From Iris pallida (lineage: Eukaryota > Streptophyta > Magnoliopsida > Asparagales > Iridaceae), in assembly GCA_029216955.1 (NCBI GenBank), contig JANAVB010023997.1, forward strand, positions 738,759 to 802,758: DNA of 64,000 bases, written 5' to 3'. The position numbers were made by a program, and so were the translations under genes. This document shows, piece by piece, positions 1-11,819 of the stretch. Position 1 is the stretch's first letter. Every line of letters starts with the position of its first letter. The notes under the pieces are model-generated. The model saw only the letters and a program-made list of their open reading frames with translations, was not told the DNA's origin and searched no databases.

Positions 1-1052
1 CCATGCTAGCGGGGATCTGCACTTCCTGCCATAAAGAGCCTCGAAGGGTGCCATCTGGATACTGGCCTGATAACTGTTGTTGTACGAGAATTCTACCAGG
101 TGCAGATGATTCTTCCATGAACCACCGAAGTCAAGGGTACAGGATCTCAACATATCCTCAAGAGTCTGGATTGTGCGCTCTGATTGACCATCCGTCTGTG
201 GGTGATAAGCTGAGCTGTATTGAAGACGAGTCCCCAAACTCTTCTGCAAGCTGCGCCAAAAGTGTGATGTGAATCTTGAATCCCTGTCTGAGGTGATGCT
301 GACTGGCATACCGTGAAGCCTGACGATCTGCCTGAGATACATCTCTGCTAACTGTGTCGTCGACTGTCCAACTCTGAATGGAAGAAAGTGTGCCACCTTG
401 GTAAGCCTGTCCACAATTACCCAAATAGCATCTCTGTCGGCCGGAGATCTGGGCAATCCGGTCACAAAATCCATGGTTATATATTCCCATTTCCATTCTG
501 GGATCGGTAAGGGTTGAAGAAGCCAAGCGGGCCTCTGATGTTCAGCTTTAACCTGTTGGCAAACCAAACACCGAGAGACAAACCGGGCTATCTCCCTCTT
601 CATGCCATTCCACCAAAAATGTTGACGAATATCACGGTACATCTTCGTACCACCCGATGAATAGAATACTGTGAACTGTGGGCTTCTGCCATGACTTTCT
701 GTCGGATATCTCTACTGGGTACACAAAGACGAGTGCCGTGCCGAAGTGTACCGTCTTCATGAATACATAACTCTGGCCTTCTTCCTGCTTCACACTCTGC
801 TCGGAGTCGCTGGATCTTGGAATCTGTTAACTGCGCCATCCGGATCCTCTCAACTATGCTGGACTGAACCTGTAGACTGGCCATCAATGCCACGCTGGTA
901 GGAAGAACCACTTCAATTCTCATCTTTTGAAGATCTGCCAATAATTCTGGTTGCGCCGTCAGGAAATAAACTCCGGCTCTCCTGCTCAATGCATCTGCTA
1001 CAACGTTGGCCTTCCCGGGATGATACTGCAAATCCACATCATAATCCACCAA
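1..1052 (-). pseudogene. Element A integrase (partial, frameshifted)
   Basis: Minus-strand translation gives the end of RNase H ([16 protein letters not shown] near 1010-970), then the integrase zinc-binding region (AHSSQYSIH near 690-650), then, after a frameshift around 640, the CxxC half (CLVCQQVKAEHQRP) and the catalytic core with ITMDFVTGLPRS near 475 and the SDRD and [14 protein letters not shown] motifs below 300. Unlike element B, the first catalytic aspartate (in MDFV) is present. The enzyme would insert the cDNA into the genome. The frameshift disables this copy, and the window edge removes the C-terminal domain. Confidence 0.85.
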
Positions 1053-2300
1053 TAGCTCGAGCCATCTTCTCTACCGCATATTAAGGTCCTTCTGGGTGAA
1101 AATATACTTCAGGCTCTTATGATCCGTAAAGATCTCCACTCTATCTCCGTACAAGTAGTGTCTCCATAACTTCAAAGCAAACACTACCACCGCCAATTCC
1201 AAGTCGTGGGTCGGATAATTCTTCTCATGATCACGAAGTTGGCGTGACGCATAAGATATTACCTTCCCATGCTGCATCAAGACACACCCCAATCCTCTGT
1301 CTGAAGTGTCGCAATAAACTGTAAATCCTCCGGTCCCATCTGGAAGGGTGAGAATGGGAGCTGTTATCAAACCTCGCTTCAATTTCTCAAATGATTCCTG
1401 ACACTCTGCTGTCCAAACAAACGGTACATCCTTGCAGGTCAACTGGGTCATTGGCGCTGAAATCCTTACGAAATCTGAAACGAACCGCCGGTAGTAGCCG
1501 GCCAATCCGAGGAAGCTACGAACCTCTGCCACTGAGCTGGGTACCGGCCATGACTCGATAGCCACAATCTTTTGGGGATCCACTTCCACTCGTCTTCGGG
1601 TAATGATGTGATCCAAGTACGAAATACGATCGAGCCAGAACTCGCATTTACTGAACTTGGCGTACAACTGATGCTCCCTAAGCGTCTGAAGGACGACTCT
1701 GAGATGCTGCTCATACTCTGCTTCACTCTTGCTGTAGACCAGGATGTCATCTAGGAACACGATCACAAACTGATCCAAGTAAGGCATGAAAATGCGATTC
1801 ATGAGGTCCATGAATACAGCCGGCACATTGGTCGCTCCAAAGGGCATAAAGGAACTCCCAATGTCCATACCTCGATCTGAATGCTGTCTTCGGGATGTCC
1901 TGCTCTCTGACTCTGATCTGATGGTATCCTGACCGCAAGTCGATCTTCGAGAACACTAAAGCCCCTCTAAGCTGATCAAACAAGTCATCTATCCTCGAAA
2001 AAGGGTATCTGTTCTTGATTGTCACCGAATTCCAGGTACGATAATCAATACATAGCCTGGACGTACCATCCTTCTTTTTACAGGAAGCATCGGGGCTCCC
2101 CAAAGCAATCCACTTGCACGGATGAATCCCTTGGTCCTTAGTTCTTCAATCATCTTGTACAAAATCTCCAACTCTGAAGGCGCCATCCTGTAGACTCGCT
2201 CTGATACTGGTGCTATCCCGAGAATCAAGTCTATAGTGAACTCAATCTCCCGTTCTGGCGGCATCCCTGGAAGCTCCTCTGGAAAGATATCTGAAAACTC
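1053..2300 (-). pseudogene. Element A reverse transcriptase and RNase H
   Basis: Minus-strand frames carry the reverse transcriptase: ERVYRMAPSELE near 2200, [18 protein letters not shown] near 2050-2000, [13 protein letters not shown] near 1950, and the catalytic FLDDILVYS near 1750. The RNase H region follows ([14 protein letters not shown] near 1320, [10 protein letters not shown] near 1120). Frame changes near 2060 and 1870 split the domain into at least three open pieces, so it is inactive. These domains copy the RNA into DNA and degrade the template in the Gypsy cycle. The domain calls rest on several independent motifs in the right order. Confidence 0.9.
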
Positions 2301-2301
2301 T

Positions 2302-2790
2302 TCAACTATCCGGGGGTAACTGTACTGCTGCTACTGCCATCCGCAATGCTGGGGAAGATGGCTCCACTGCGCCTCTGGAAAACGAAAACTCTGGCTCGTC
2401 GGGGATACTAAAGATAACTCTGCCAATATGGCAGTCTATCCTAGCATACTGGTTCCTCAACCAATCTATGCCTAGGACTACATCATAGTCTGCCATAGGA
2501 AACTCTATGAATCTAGCAGGGAATTCCCTACCGCTAACTACGATCCGACACGAGGAAAATACTCGATCTACACCCACAAGACCATTACCAGTAAGTATAT
2601 TGAGCCTCACTGATAATGACTCAGGCTCCAATCCTATCCGTGTCGCGAATCGTGCAGACATGAATGAATGCGATGCACCAGAATCAAATAATACAGACGC
2701 TGGAGAGGAGTTGACGAGAATAGTACCTGCCACTACCTCACCTGGTACAACTTCTTCTTCCATAGCCATCATCATGGCCTGACCTTATCC
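2302..2790 (-). pseudogene. Element A aspartic protease region
   Basis: The minus-strand frame contains the retropepsin active-site motif [15 protein letters not shown] near 2690-2640 and the downstream FDVVLG-like hydrophobic strand (YDVVLGIDWL near 2485). This matches the Gypsy protease, which cleaves the polyprotein. It lies between gag (upstream on this strand) and reverse transcriptase, as expected. The frame is open for about 157 codons, but its neighbours are frameshifted relative to it. Confidence 0.85.
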
Positions 2791-4139
2791 TCTGGCTGCT
2801 GGTCCCCTCTGCTGGAAACCTCTCTGCCTATTCTGGGTCTGAGCTTGGGCTTGTGCATACTGCTGGGGGTATTGTTGCTGGAATGCCTGAGACTGAGGCG
2901 GCAAGGGCCTCGAAGATTGATACTGCTGCTACTGAACTGGTGCTGGGGTCGGTCCTCTCACCGAAGAGCTAGAAGGGTTGGATGCTGATGAACCACCCCT
3001 ATTCGGGCAAGCCCCCATCCTATGATCTGCTGCTCCACAAGCCAGGCACAATCCCTGCGCCCTGCGACAGTCTGCCCACCATATGCCCTGGCTTCCCGCA
3101 ATGAGAACATCCCATCGCGGAAGTCTGCTTCTGCTTCTGCTGCTGCGGGTACGTCGGGGTCGAATGCTGAACCGACGTTACTGAGGCCGCCCGCCTCGGA
3201 GTTCCAATGGTCAATCCCCTAGCTACCGGGGCTGGAGCTGATGATTGGTGCATCTGACTGTGGGACCGCTTCCTACTTCCGGTCCTATCCACAATCCTCT
3301 GGGAGGTATACTCATGCCTCCTAGCTGCTCTCAAGACTGCATCGAACGTCTGGTGCTCGAACTGCTCAACCGCCAACAAGATCTCCAAATGCAGTCCCTG
3401 CTGGAACCGCTGGGCCCTATCAAACTCGGTCGCCACCAAGGTGGGGGCAAACCTACCGAGCCTAGAAAACTCCGATGCATAACTGTCGACCGTCCTGTCT
3501 CCTTACTTCAAGTTGGTAAATCTGGTCTGCAGGTCGTACCGAGCCACAGCATCAAATACTTCGTCTGGAATCTCTCCCTAAACACTGCCCAAACAATGGG
3601 TGCCACTAATCCCATGGCCTGCGCCGCCCACCAATTGCGAGCTAAATCCAACTGCAGGCGTACCACCACCACCTTCTCATTCTTGGGTGTCCTGGCTGCT
3701 TCCAGAATCACTTCGGTATCCTGAAGCCATGCATCCGCGGCAATCGCATCCTCGGTGCCGTCGAAGAAAGGAGGGTTCAATCACTTGAAGCTGTTGGCCG
3801 CCTGGTTCCCTGGATGTCCGCCTCGGGTCAAAGCATCTTGAACTGTCTGGTACAGGGTCGCTCGCTCCGACGATCCTGGGAAGCTATCAAGGTTCTGATG
3901 AGGCCTACTAAGGTACCATCATCTGGCTCTGCGGGCTGGACGGGCCGAACTGGTGACTCTCCTCCAGTAGGTATCACACTAGAGGCGACTCCGGAATGCT
4001 GGGCTTGATCTCCAGGTTGCTGCTGGTCCACGGGAGGTGCTCCTCCTTGCTGATTGGCAGGGTCAGGTACAGTACCGTTGAGGAAGACGACACAAGGAAA
4101 CAATAAGGAAGGACCAGGACAGATCAACGATACAAGCAT
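2791..4139 (-). pseudogene. Element A gag, frameshifted
   Basis: Three open minus-strand blocks in changing frames resemble the gag of element C. Block 1 (4139-3828) ends with GTLVGLIRTLIASQDRR; block 2 (3780-3508) has NPPFFDGTEDAIAADAW, the plant retrotransposon gag core; block 3 (3439-3020) has RRHEYTSQRIVDRTG and a CCHC zinc knuckle (CSHCGKPGH). A second CCHC-like knuckle follows near 3050-3010 in another frame, and then a Gln/Pro-rich stretch. Gag would form the particle and bind RNA. At least two frameshifts make it a pseudogene. Confidence 0.87.
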
Positions 4140-4243
4140 GTAATCAGGGCAAGAATTTCAGGGATTTGAAAATACGGGCGGAGATCAAGGGCGAATACTG
4201 ATTGAGACATCTACTCGGTAAACCCTCACATTTCTTGATTGAC

Positions 4244-4272
4244 AAGACCTGCATGGGCCACCACTTAAATCG
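4244..4272 (-). promoter_or_regulatory. Primer-binding region next to element A LTR
   Basis: Read on the minus strand, the bases just after the LTR are followed by AAGTGGTGGCCCATGCAGG. The same stretch lies just inside the LTRs of elements B (20354-20372) and C (28786-28812), so it is conserved and probably includes the tRNA primer site. It does not match the common plant initiator-Met primer site (TGGTATCAGAGC). I cannot name the tRNA. Confidence 0.45.
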
Positions 4273-7198
4273 TGTCACGCCCCAGAACCAGAATACTGGA
4301 GAGCGGGGACAGATATAGCCAGCTACGTATATTAAAATGGAAACCACCTCGATATACGGTCACGGCTGTCTAGATATGTGAGAGTTTTCTACAAGCCAAC
4401 AGTCTCTTATGGTCATGAACAAGCCTAGTGTCTCAATCACCACAAGTAAGTAAGTCGCAAGATGTATGATCATTAAATATACAATAATAAGGCGTCCCAA
4501 ATATTACATATTCAGCTGATCATGAAGCTAGTCGTTACAAAATTAGGACTAGCAAGAGTTTAGTCATACATGATCAACCCTAGGATTTGTCAATCATGTT
4601 TACAGCCCGTAGGCAGACAGTAAGTAAAAATGCTCGAGCTAACAGGTGCTCGTCGGCTAAACGCCTCAAAAGAATAATTTTTACAATAGAGTGAGCGAAA
4701 CAAATAGAAAAACCCACTCTTGGCCCGGATTCTGTCTAGTGTTCACCATTGGGCTGGAAGCTTGATAGATCCTCGGAAGCTGCTCCGAAATCTGGCCACA
4801 CAAAACCAGCTGGGTCAACCCCAGAAAGTGCAAGTGCCACAAGGGGGCCACGAAATAAGAACAAAAGCCAGCAATCAGCACAGAAAATCTAATATTAAAA
4901 CTAAAATTATGAAAGCATGTCAGGATGATATACGACGAGATAACCATGGAACTATTCCGATAGCCAGGTTACAACCCGTAAACCAAACAAGGACCGGGTT
5001 GTAATCCTTCATCTGAACAGAGCTTGGTTTCCCACCATTTATCGGCAAGATAATAATGCAAGAAATCAAGACAGGGAGCAATCTTGTACTGGATCAAGAC
5101 ATAGCTAAACTGGGTTATACCTCATTCAATCAATCACGGCCAAGCAGATACTACGGCTTACTACTTTAACTAACTAGGGTTATCACAGGCCTAATTACTA
5201 ACAAGATGCAGTGAGATTGTTCTACAACCACAAGCCCTAGACCATCCAGGTTACCCAGGACGAAAGATTAGGGTTGAATTCAGGTGGGTACATCGCCCAG
5301 GAGACAAATGTACCCTTAGGTGACTTAGAGGGTGCAACACGCGACTGTGTGCTGGAAATGTGCCCTACTCGATGGCAGGCTACAGATCCCAAGAGCGTCC
5401 AGGTAACAGGATTGCCTGTAGCTGTGTCATCTCTTCATGACTACTGTGTTATTCTAGTTATTAACCTTAATCCATTTTAGTAGGTACTCCTGACCGTAGT
5501 ACTCAAGAGTCCCATCCTAGACATGATGCGCGACTGGACAAGTGAATTTAACAAGCAAGCAAGAAAGAACCACCCACGGTGTCAAGGCAGGTCAAGTTAA
5601 ATTATCAAGATAAATCATGTTAAGGTACTTGTCAGGAGTGCGCCACGACGGGCCACTATCATGTCAGGTTGGTCATGTCAGGAGTGCACCACTACGGATC
5701 ACTGTCGTGTTATGCTAGTGCCTTGTCATACCAGGCCATGTACAATAGTCACTCCAAACATATTAAGTAAAATCAAGTTCATGACAAAAGGCGTAAGGAT
5801 ATAAAATGGGCATAAAATATCTAATAAAATATTAATATACAGGGCTATAGAAAAAGCCAAGCTTAAAGAAATAAGACCAAAACTCTAAGGGTCAATGGGT
5901 TAAACAAGGGGTCAGGGGAGCAGCGTAGGTAAAAAAGTCACGTACGCCAGAGAGCAGCGTAGGTGAAAAGTCACGCACGCTACAGGGAACAGCGTAGGTG
6001 AAAAGTCACGCACGCTGGAGAGCAGCGTAAATGAAAAGTCACGCACGCTACAGGGAGCAGCATAGGTGAAAAGTCACGCACATTGAGAGCAGCGTAAGTG
6101 AAAAGTCACGCACGCTGAGAGCAGCGTAAGTGAAAAGTCACGCACGCTGAGAGAGCAGCGTAGGTGAAAAGTCACGCACGCTACAGGGAGCAGCGTAGGT
6201 GAAAAGTCACGCACGCTGAGAGAGCAGCGTTGGTGAAAAGTCACGCACGTTACAGGGAGCAGCGTAGGTGAAAAGTCACGCACGCTGAGAGAGCAGCGTA
6301 GGTGAAAAGTCACGCACGCTACAGGGAGCAGCGTAGGTGAAAAGTCACGCACGCTCAGGGGCAGCAGTATACGTGAAAAGTCACGCCCGTTCAAGGGAGC
6401 AGTGTACGTGAAAAGTCACGCACGCTACAGGGAGCAGTGTACGTGAAAAGTCACGCACACTCAAGGAGACACGCTTCCAACAGGAAGCGTACTCAAGCCT
6501 GCGTACGCAGCGCTAAAGAGCGCGCGTAGCTCAGGGTGCGTAAGCTAAACAGCTCTGTACACACTGCTCACTGTCTTCTCCAGACAGCAAGAACACCAAG
6601 GAAGAACCCAAAGCTCCACAAGATCATAACTTGGTCATCCAAACTCCAAATCCGAATTTCCAAAGTTCCAACTTGGGTGAAACTGAAAGCTCTTCCACAT
6701 GAAAACATCAAAACTCATAGAAAACCAACATAAATAGCTCAAACCATGCAAAATCCAAAATAGAAATAACTTAGATCTACATCAACAGAGACTCCAAATC
6801 ATAAAAACCCAAGAACTAATGTTGATCTCCATGTCCTAAACTAGCTAATAGACAAAGAAAGAGGGTCCTCATGTAGTGGCAAGATGCACTTGCCTAGGTT
6901 TAGGAGGTTGTGGAGGAAGAGAGAAGAAGAAGGAAAATTAATGGTGTTTATGAGGAGAGAGGTGGTAGGTGGGGATATAAAGAGGGGGAGTTGTGGGTTG
7001 AGGGTGTAGCATAGGGCTAGGGTGATCCAATGCTCAAAACCGAACTAAATCGAACCAACCTAATAAAATCGAGCCATGAAAAAACCCAAAATACGAGAAA
7101 TACCAAAATTCTACAAGCTGAGAAAAATAAAAATACATGCCAAAATCCAGATACGAGTATAAATAAAATACAGGAAAATATAGGAAATGAGGGTGACA
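4273..7198 (-). repeat. LTR of element A (2926 bp)
   Basis: The plus strand begins tgtcacgccccagaacc and ends aggaaatgagggtgaca, giving TG...CA ends with inverted TGTCAC/GTGACA termini. The left end matches the corresponding ends of the B and C LTRs over about 35 bp. Inside are a tandem array (5920-6452), a hairpin-like gcgctaaagagcgc (6510-6523) and a conserved block at 5791-5810 whose complement includes attttatatcc, a plausible TATA box. The orientation is minus, as for the gag-pol. There is no coding content. Confidence 0.88.
5920..6452. repeat. Tandem array inside element A LTR
   Basis: About 17 imperfect copies of a roughly 27-37 bp unit built on gtgaaaagtcacgcacgct, separated by acaggga/gagag variants. 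The unit includes the short palindromic core gtgaaaagtcac. The array lies in U3 on the minus strand, upstream of the presumed TATA block at 5791-5810. A false open frame with repeated SVRDFSPTLLP runs through it and is not a gene. Confidence 0.9.
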
Positions 7199-9133
7199 GT
7201 TGCTGGTAGTGCGACTATCCTTTCCTCCAAATGAAATATATGAACATAACTAGTCAATTATCTGTCGGTCACCAGCCCTCTCCTCGACGACTCATACCCG
7301 TCTCCATTCGGTACCGCATAACTAATCTAGCCATTGATTTTCTCCCGACCGCCGCACCTAGCTGGTCGATAGTGCTCTCTCGAGCACCGCCACCACCGGC
7401 CACCTCCATATTTCTTTCAGGACGACCGGCGTCGCCCTCAATTTCTCCATCGAACCCGCCTCTAGCACCCAAACCCTCCACCACCGGTTCTGCCTCCACC
7501 ACTGTGTTTACAGCCGCTGCTTCTCTCGTTACCCGTACCCCAAGTTAGTGACCGACTCCTTCCCACCGCCCTCACCATTCCCTTCCAGTCGCTAGAACCC
7601 TCAGTCGTCGTAAACGACATATCTGAGCCTCTACAACCGAGGTCTATGTTGCCGGCTATGTGTGATCAGTGTTTTGTTCTGCTCCTCCGTCGAGCTGCTT
7701 GTAGTGCCCCACTCCACGAAGGCAATATATATAAATATATATATATAATATATATATATATATATTATATATATAAGAGAGAGAGAGAGAGAGAGATCCG
7801 TTTGCTAGCTTGAGAGGAAGCCTTTGTGAAAGAGCTCTATTATTAGGACAGAAGACGATTGATCTGGGTGAGTGGACAAGGATTTCACTTTCTAATGCTT
7901 TTACGCCTAATAAGAATCCATAAACGCATGTTTGTTACTAAGAACAAGATTATAATTATTGAGAATGTTAGTACACAAACCATGTATGTTTCAATAAGAG
8001 ATTTGCATGCTTTAGCAATAAAAGAATTATTGCTCTGCTAAGTCAAGATAAGTAAATTTCATGCTAAAGCGACTGTCACTATAATCAAAAAGAACCATCA
8101 TCATGCTAAATAAGAAGAGAAAGAGAATGTTTACATGTCCCTAAATTGTATTCTATCAGAGTAGAACTACATGCTTAGTTACATGAGATAGAATGTTGCC
8201 ATGCTTGCATAAGTAAGATGAATTACATGTTCTATTTATCATTTGTTGCAAAGTTAGAACTGTATGAAAGAACTGTTAATGTTGCAAAGAGTTACATGAT
8301 AAAGATACGACTTATCTGTATGGAGAAAGAGATGTTACGGTTTGTCCATATGGAGAATAGAGGACAATATATGAAAGTGTTTATTGAATCATAGATGTTG
8401 CATCGTAGAGTTTTTATCTGATAGAATTTGCATTCATGCATTGGTTTCGGGCAACTTATGCATAAAGAAAATCTCACGACTGATTCTGGGGCACCGGATC
8501 GCTCAGCCTAGAGGGATTAGAGCAACACTCTGAGGTATAGAAACCTCATGATCAGGGGGTGTTCATTGCATATTAGTGAGATAGGCTTGTACTGTCACGT
8601 CTCGATTCCTAAATCGATAGTCGTCCCCCAGGCGTGATGTCGTACGAACCTAAGTTGCGTTCTCACAAGGCAAGGTCAAAAGGTTATCCGAACACATCTG
8701 ATAAAGTATGCAGAGAAATTGAACAACACATTTGAAATAGAAGAAACTTTATTTTTTATTGATAATAAACATCATTTACAAGACTCTATTATGATGGTTG
8801 TCGCACGGGATTACAATTTGACTTGATTACAAAATGAACACTGATGAGATAGTCATTTCATATATTACATTCCCTTTTATACGACCAAATATTCAAAACA
8901 CCTGCTATCATAGGGAGTCGAACCATCTTCTTTGGACTGGAATGTGGTCTTCAAAAGGATTGAAACAAGCCTTTGGGCACAAGGACGAGGCTTTAAAATG
9001 AACTAGCATCGCCATGAGTTACGTGGCACGCCCTTCTTGGTTTGGGATACCTGTGGAAAGCGAGGATCAGTAGTGGTGAATGGCAAATTATATACCATGC
9101 TCTCATTTGGTTCAAGAATTTATGTGAACATGC
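7199..9133. other. Non-coding stretch between element A and the LINE
   Basis: No convincing gene. A Ser/Pro-rich frame at 7231-7548 has no recognisable domain. At 8597 the bases tgtcacgtctcgattcc look like a Gypsy LTR edge, and the preceding 7800-8596 has the texture of decayed retroelement DNA, but no partner end or primer site was found. The rest is AT-rich and unassigned. Confidence 0.5.
7725..7796. repeat. (TA)n then (GA)n microsatellite
   Basis: About 50 bp of alternating ta with small interruptions, followed by about 20 bp of alternating ga. Confidence 0.95.
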
Positions 9134-9156
9134 TATATATATATATATATATATAT

Positions 9157-11487
9157 ATTTATTTATTTATTTTTTATTTTTTAAGAAAACCCCCTCTTTA
9201 TTAATCAAGGCTCAAAATGCCGAAGACTGACGCGTATACAAGTCCGAAATGTACAAGTATACACCCAAAAAAGAGAGGGGAAGACCCAGAGCCGCCAAGG
9301 ATTAGGGCTGGAAAGGCCAGAATGAGGGCGGGCTGTGGAGCACAGGGTGCTCCTTTTACGACATTGGTGGAAGATCTCTCGGATGAGCTGGTCGACTGAG
9401 TATTGTTGATCTTCGTATCTAGCTTTGTTGCGATTCTTCCAAATCGCCCATGTGGCGGCTGCTGCGACGATCTGGTTGCCGTGGGAAGCTCTTCCCAGGA
9501 GACCGCTAGATCGTGGAAGCATCTGCCTCCTTGCTCCATCCTGAAGGATTGGCTGAGGATCCTCCATACCCTGCCAGGCAGGTTGCCATGGTAGAAGATG
9601 TGGTCGATAGACTCGATGTTGCGATATGAGCAGCAATTGCATACGGATGCCAGGCTAATCTCGATGGTGTTGAGGATATCGTCGGTAGGCAGTTTCTTTC
9701 TAATGACTCTCCACATGAGGAAGGACCATTTCAAGGGGATGCAGGGGTGCCATATTGATGGAAGGGCTACTGCGGCTGCCCCGGCCCGCGGACAACGATT
9801 CTCGTCGACCTCATCGAGAAGGCCTCGAAAGCCTCGCGCATCCAGTAGGGCGTCGGCCTCGCTTCCGATCTTCAATCCGCTCATTTGAATGATCTCCACC
9901 GGTTGTTGCCGGCCCAATCGCGAATCTTATCTAGTTCCAGTCTTCGCTGAAGTTGTTCCACAATTCTCTGATAGTGCTGTCCCTGGGTATCTCCGTACGC
10001 CGCGCGATCAGGCTATCCCCTATCCATCGCTCCCGGAAAGGGTCCGACAGACCGTCCCCCAATTGAAGCATCTTTGGCTCGGCGAGGTCACGCCCGTCAA
10101 GGATGTGGCGCAAAGCCGCAGAAGATCTGCAGTTGGCCATAGCCTCGGATGGGTGGCTGTGCTTGAAGTACCTGTTCTTCATGAATCTGGTCCATAAATT
10201 CGCTTGCGTGCGAATCCACCACCACAGTTTCATCGAGAACGCTTTCACGATGTGGATGAGTTTGGTAAATCCCAATCCCCCTCTTCGGTAGGATGAGCCA
10301 TGGAATTCCAGCTAGCCCAATGATGCTTGTTAATGCCATTACAATGCCCCCAGAAAAAATTGCAAAAGATCTGCTCTATTGACGAAAGAACCTTCAAGGC
10401 GGAGAGCATGCTGCTAAGGTGTAGATGTGAATAGAGGGAGCACGTGATTGATAAGGATAATCTTACCGGCAGGGGATAAAGTAGCGTTGTGCCATCTGGC
10501 AAGTTTATTCCTGATGCGAGTGATCAGAGTCTCAAATATACCGGCGTTAGATCTACCATACGAGGGGGCAACCCAGATAGTTGAACGGGGGTGATCCACG
10601 GAGAAGCCCGTTAATTGGGCGAGTCTATTGGCGCGCTCTCTTTATTGTGGTGGGCATAGATGACGCACTTGGTTGGGTTGATCTTCTGACCTGAGCAGGT
10701 GGGAGTACCTCTGCAGGGTGTGCCAGACCACTGCCACCGCCTTCCCCGGACGAGAAGATAAGTAAATCGTCCGCAAAGGCCAAGTGAGTGATGATCGGGC
10801 ATCCACTGGATGTGTGATAGTGCTGGAAGTTCGGAATGTTGGCCATGTTATTGAGGTTCCTGCTCAGAGCGTCTACCGCTATGATAAAGACGATGATAGA
10901 GGGTCGCCTTGTCTAACCCTCTGCTGGATTTGAAAAATCTTCCGACTTGGCCATTGATGACGTGAGAACCATGAGTTGCTGATAGATCTCCACACTAAGT
11001 TGGTCCAATTCTCCGAGAAGCCGAAAGTCCTGAAGACCCAGATCATAAATTGCCAATCCAGTCTATCGTAAGCTTTCTCCATATCGATTTTGACTGTGAT
11101 GTTTCCCCCTCTAGCTGGATACTTCATGCAGGTAACTAACTCCTGGGCTAGCATAATATGTCTTGGATGTTCCTTCCGCGAACAAAGCCGCTTTGCTTCA
11201 GAAATGATCTTGGGGAGGATCCCTACCATTCTGGAGGCTATAATTTTGGATATGATCTTGTTGGTAAAAGTACACAGACTGATTGGGCAAAAGTTGCGAA
11301 AGGTCTTCGGTTTTCTTTTTTCGGAATGAGGATAAGCTTGGCGCTGGAGATAGCTTTGGGGTAAGTGGCTCCTTGGAAGAATGCGATGGCCGCCTCGGTG
11401 ATATCCTACTTAATAATATCCCAACACCTAGAAAAAGACTTCCGAGAATCCGTCCGGGCCTGGAGCGCTATGCTCGTTGAGGGCCCA
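9157..11487 (-). mobile_element. L1-type LINE, 5'-truncated
   Basis: Non-LTR reverse transcriptase domains run on the minus strand from the assembly gap to an A-rich 3' tail: at 9157-9182 the plus strand is attta/tttt-rich, so the sense strand ends in poly-A-like sequence, as LINE insertions do. The N-terminal gag-like ORF and the endonuclease are absent, either beyond the gap or lost by 5' truncation. A (TA)n run at 9134-9158 adjoins the tail, so a target duplication could not be defined. Confidence 0.85.
9300..11487 (-). pseudogene. LINE reverse transcriptase and zf-RVT, degenerate
   Basis: Minus-strand motifs in order: SAPGPDGF near 11465-11440; LILIPKKE near 11310; VKIDMEKAYDRLDW near 11095-11055 (first catalytic Asp block); QQRVRQGDPLSSSLS near 10925-10880; LAFADDLLIFSS near 10785-10750 (catalytic FADD); KLARWHNATLSPAGKIILI near 10500-10450, typical of the thumb region of plant LINEs; then near 9800-9560 a zf-RVT-like block (LKWSFLMWRVIRKKLPTDD, CNCCSYRNIESIDHIF). 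Frames shift several times and stops occur, so it is dead. Target-primed reverse transcription is the family function. Confidence 0.88.
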
Positions 11488-11500
11488 NNNNNNNNNNNNN
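11488..11500. other. Assembly gap (13 N)
   Basis: A run of 13 N inside the broken LINE. The sequence changes from LINE coding to TA microsatellite across it, so the true gap size is unknown and the join may be unreliable. Confidence 0.99.
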
Positions 11501-11602
11501 TATATAATATAAAAATATATATATATATTTTTAGTATATATATATATATATAATATATATATATAGATATATATATATATATATATATAATATATATATA
11601 TG
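11501..11602. repeat. (TA)n microsatellite
   Basis: Interrupted alternating ta for about 100 bp directly after the gap. Confidence 0.95.
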
Positions 11603-11649
11603 TTAAGAGGTTTTATAATATTAAGTGTGTTAAATGATCAAATGTTAAT

Positions 11650-11814
11650 TGGTAAAATACCGATACCGAACAAAAGCTGACTGAATACGGATTTAACCGA
11701 AACCGAATAATCGATTCTAAATGGTATGATATTGATATTACTTTTTAAATATCAATTTTAAAAAATACAGAAAAATTCAACCAATTACCGACCGATTGTA
11801 CTGACGCTCACCCC
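11650..11814. mobile_element. MITE remnant with gctcacccct terminus
   Basis: Rich in ccgaaaccgaat-type words and ends gacgctcacccct at 11802-11814. This is like the right end of the hAT-type MITE at 39408-39875 (aatgctcaccc). The left end is not recognisable. It abuts the truncated Copia gag, so it probably inserted into the Copia element, whose 5' part was then lost. Confidence 0.5.
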
Positions 11815-11819
11815 TATAA

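Larger units (their letters stand above)
1..7198 (-). mobile_element. Ty3/Gypsy (Tekay/Del-like chromovirus) element A, partial
   Basis: Reading on the minus strand, an LTR (4273-7198) is followed by a primer-site region, gag, protease, reverse transcriptase, RNase H and integrase. This is the Ty3/Gypsy domain order. The window starts inside the integrase core, so the C-terminal tail and the second LTR lie outside. Several frameshifts and stops break the polyprotein, so the copy is not autonomous. LTR ends and gag resemble elements B and C in this window, which keep a chromodomain tail; assignment to the Tekay/Del lineage is inferred from that and from the roughly 2.9 kb LTR. The target duplication cannot be tested because the other end is missing. 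Confidence 0.93.

Noticed and set aside
6074..6394. 106-codon repetitive frame
   Set aside because: Translation of the element A LTR tandem array.
7231..7548. 105-codon Ser/Pro-rich frame
   Set aside because: Low-complexity composition, an equally long antisense frame, and no domain, splice or promoter support.
8597..9133. Possible Gypsy solo LTR starting tgtcacgtctcg
   Set aside because: Only one edge visible; no partner end, array, promoter block or duplication found.
9217..9888. Plus-strand frames over the LINE
   Set aside because: Antisense shadows of the minus-strand zf-RVT and RT regions.
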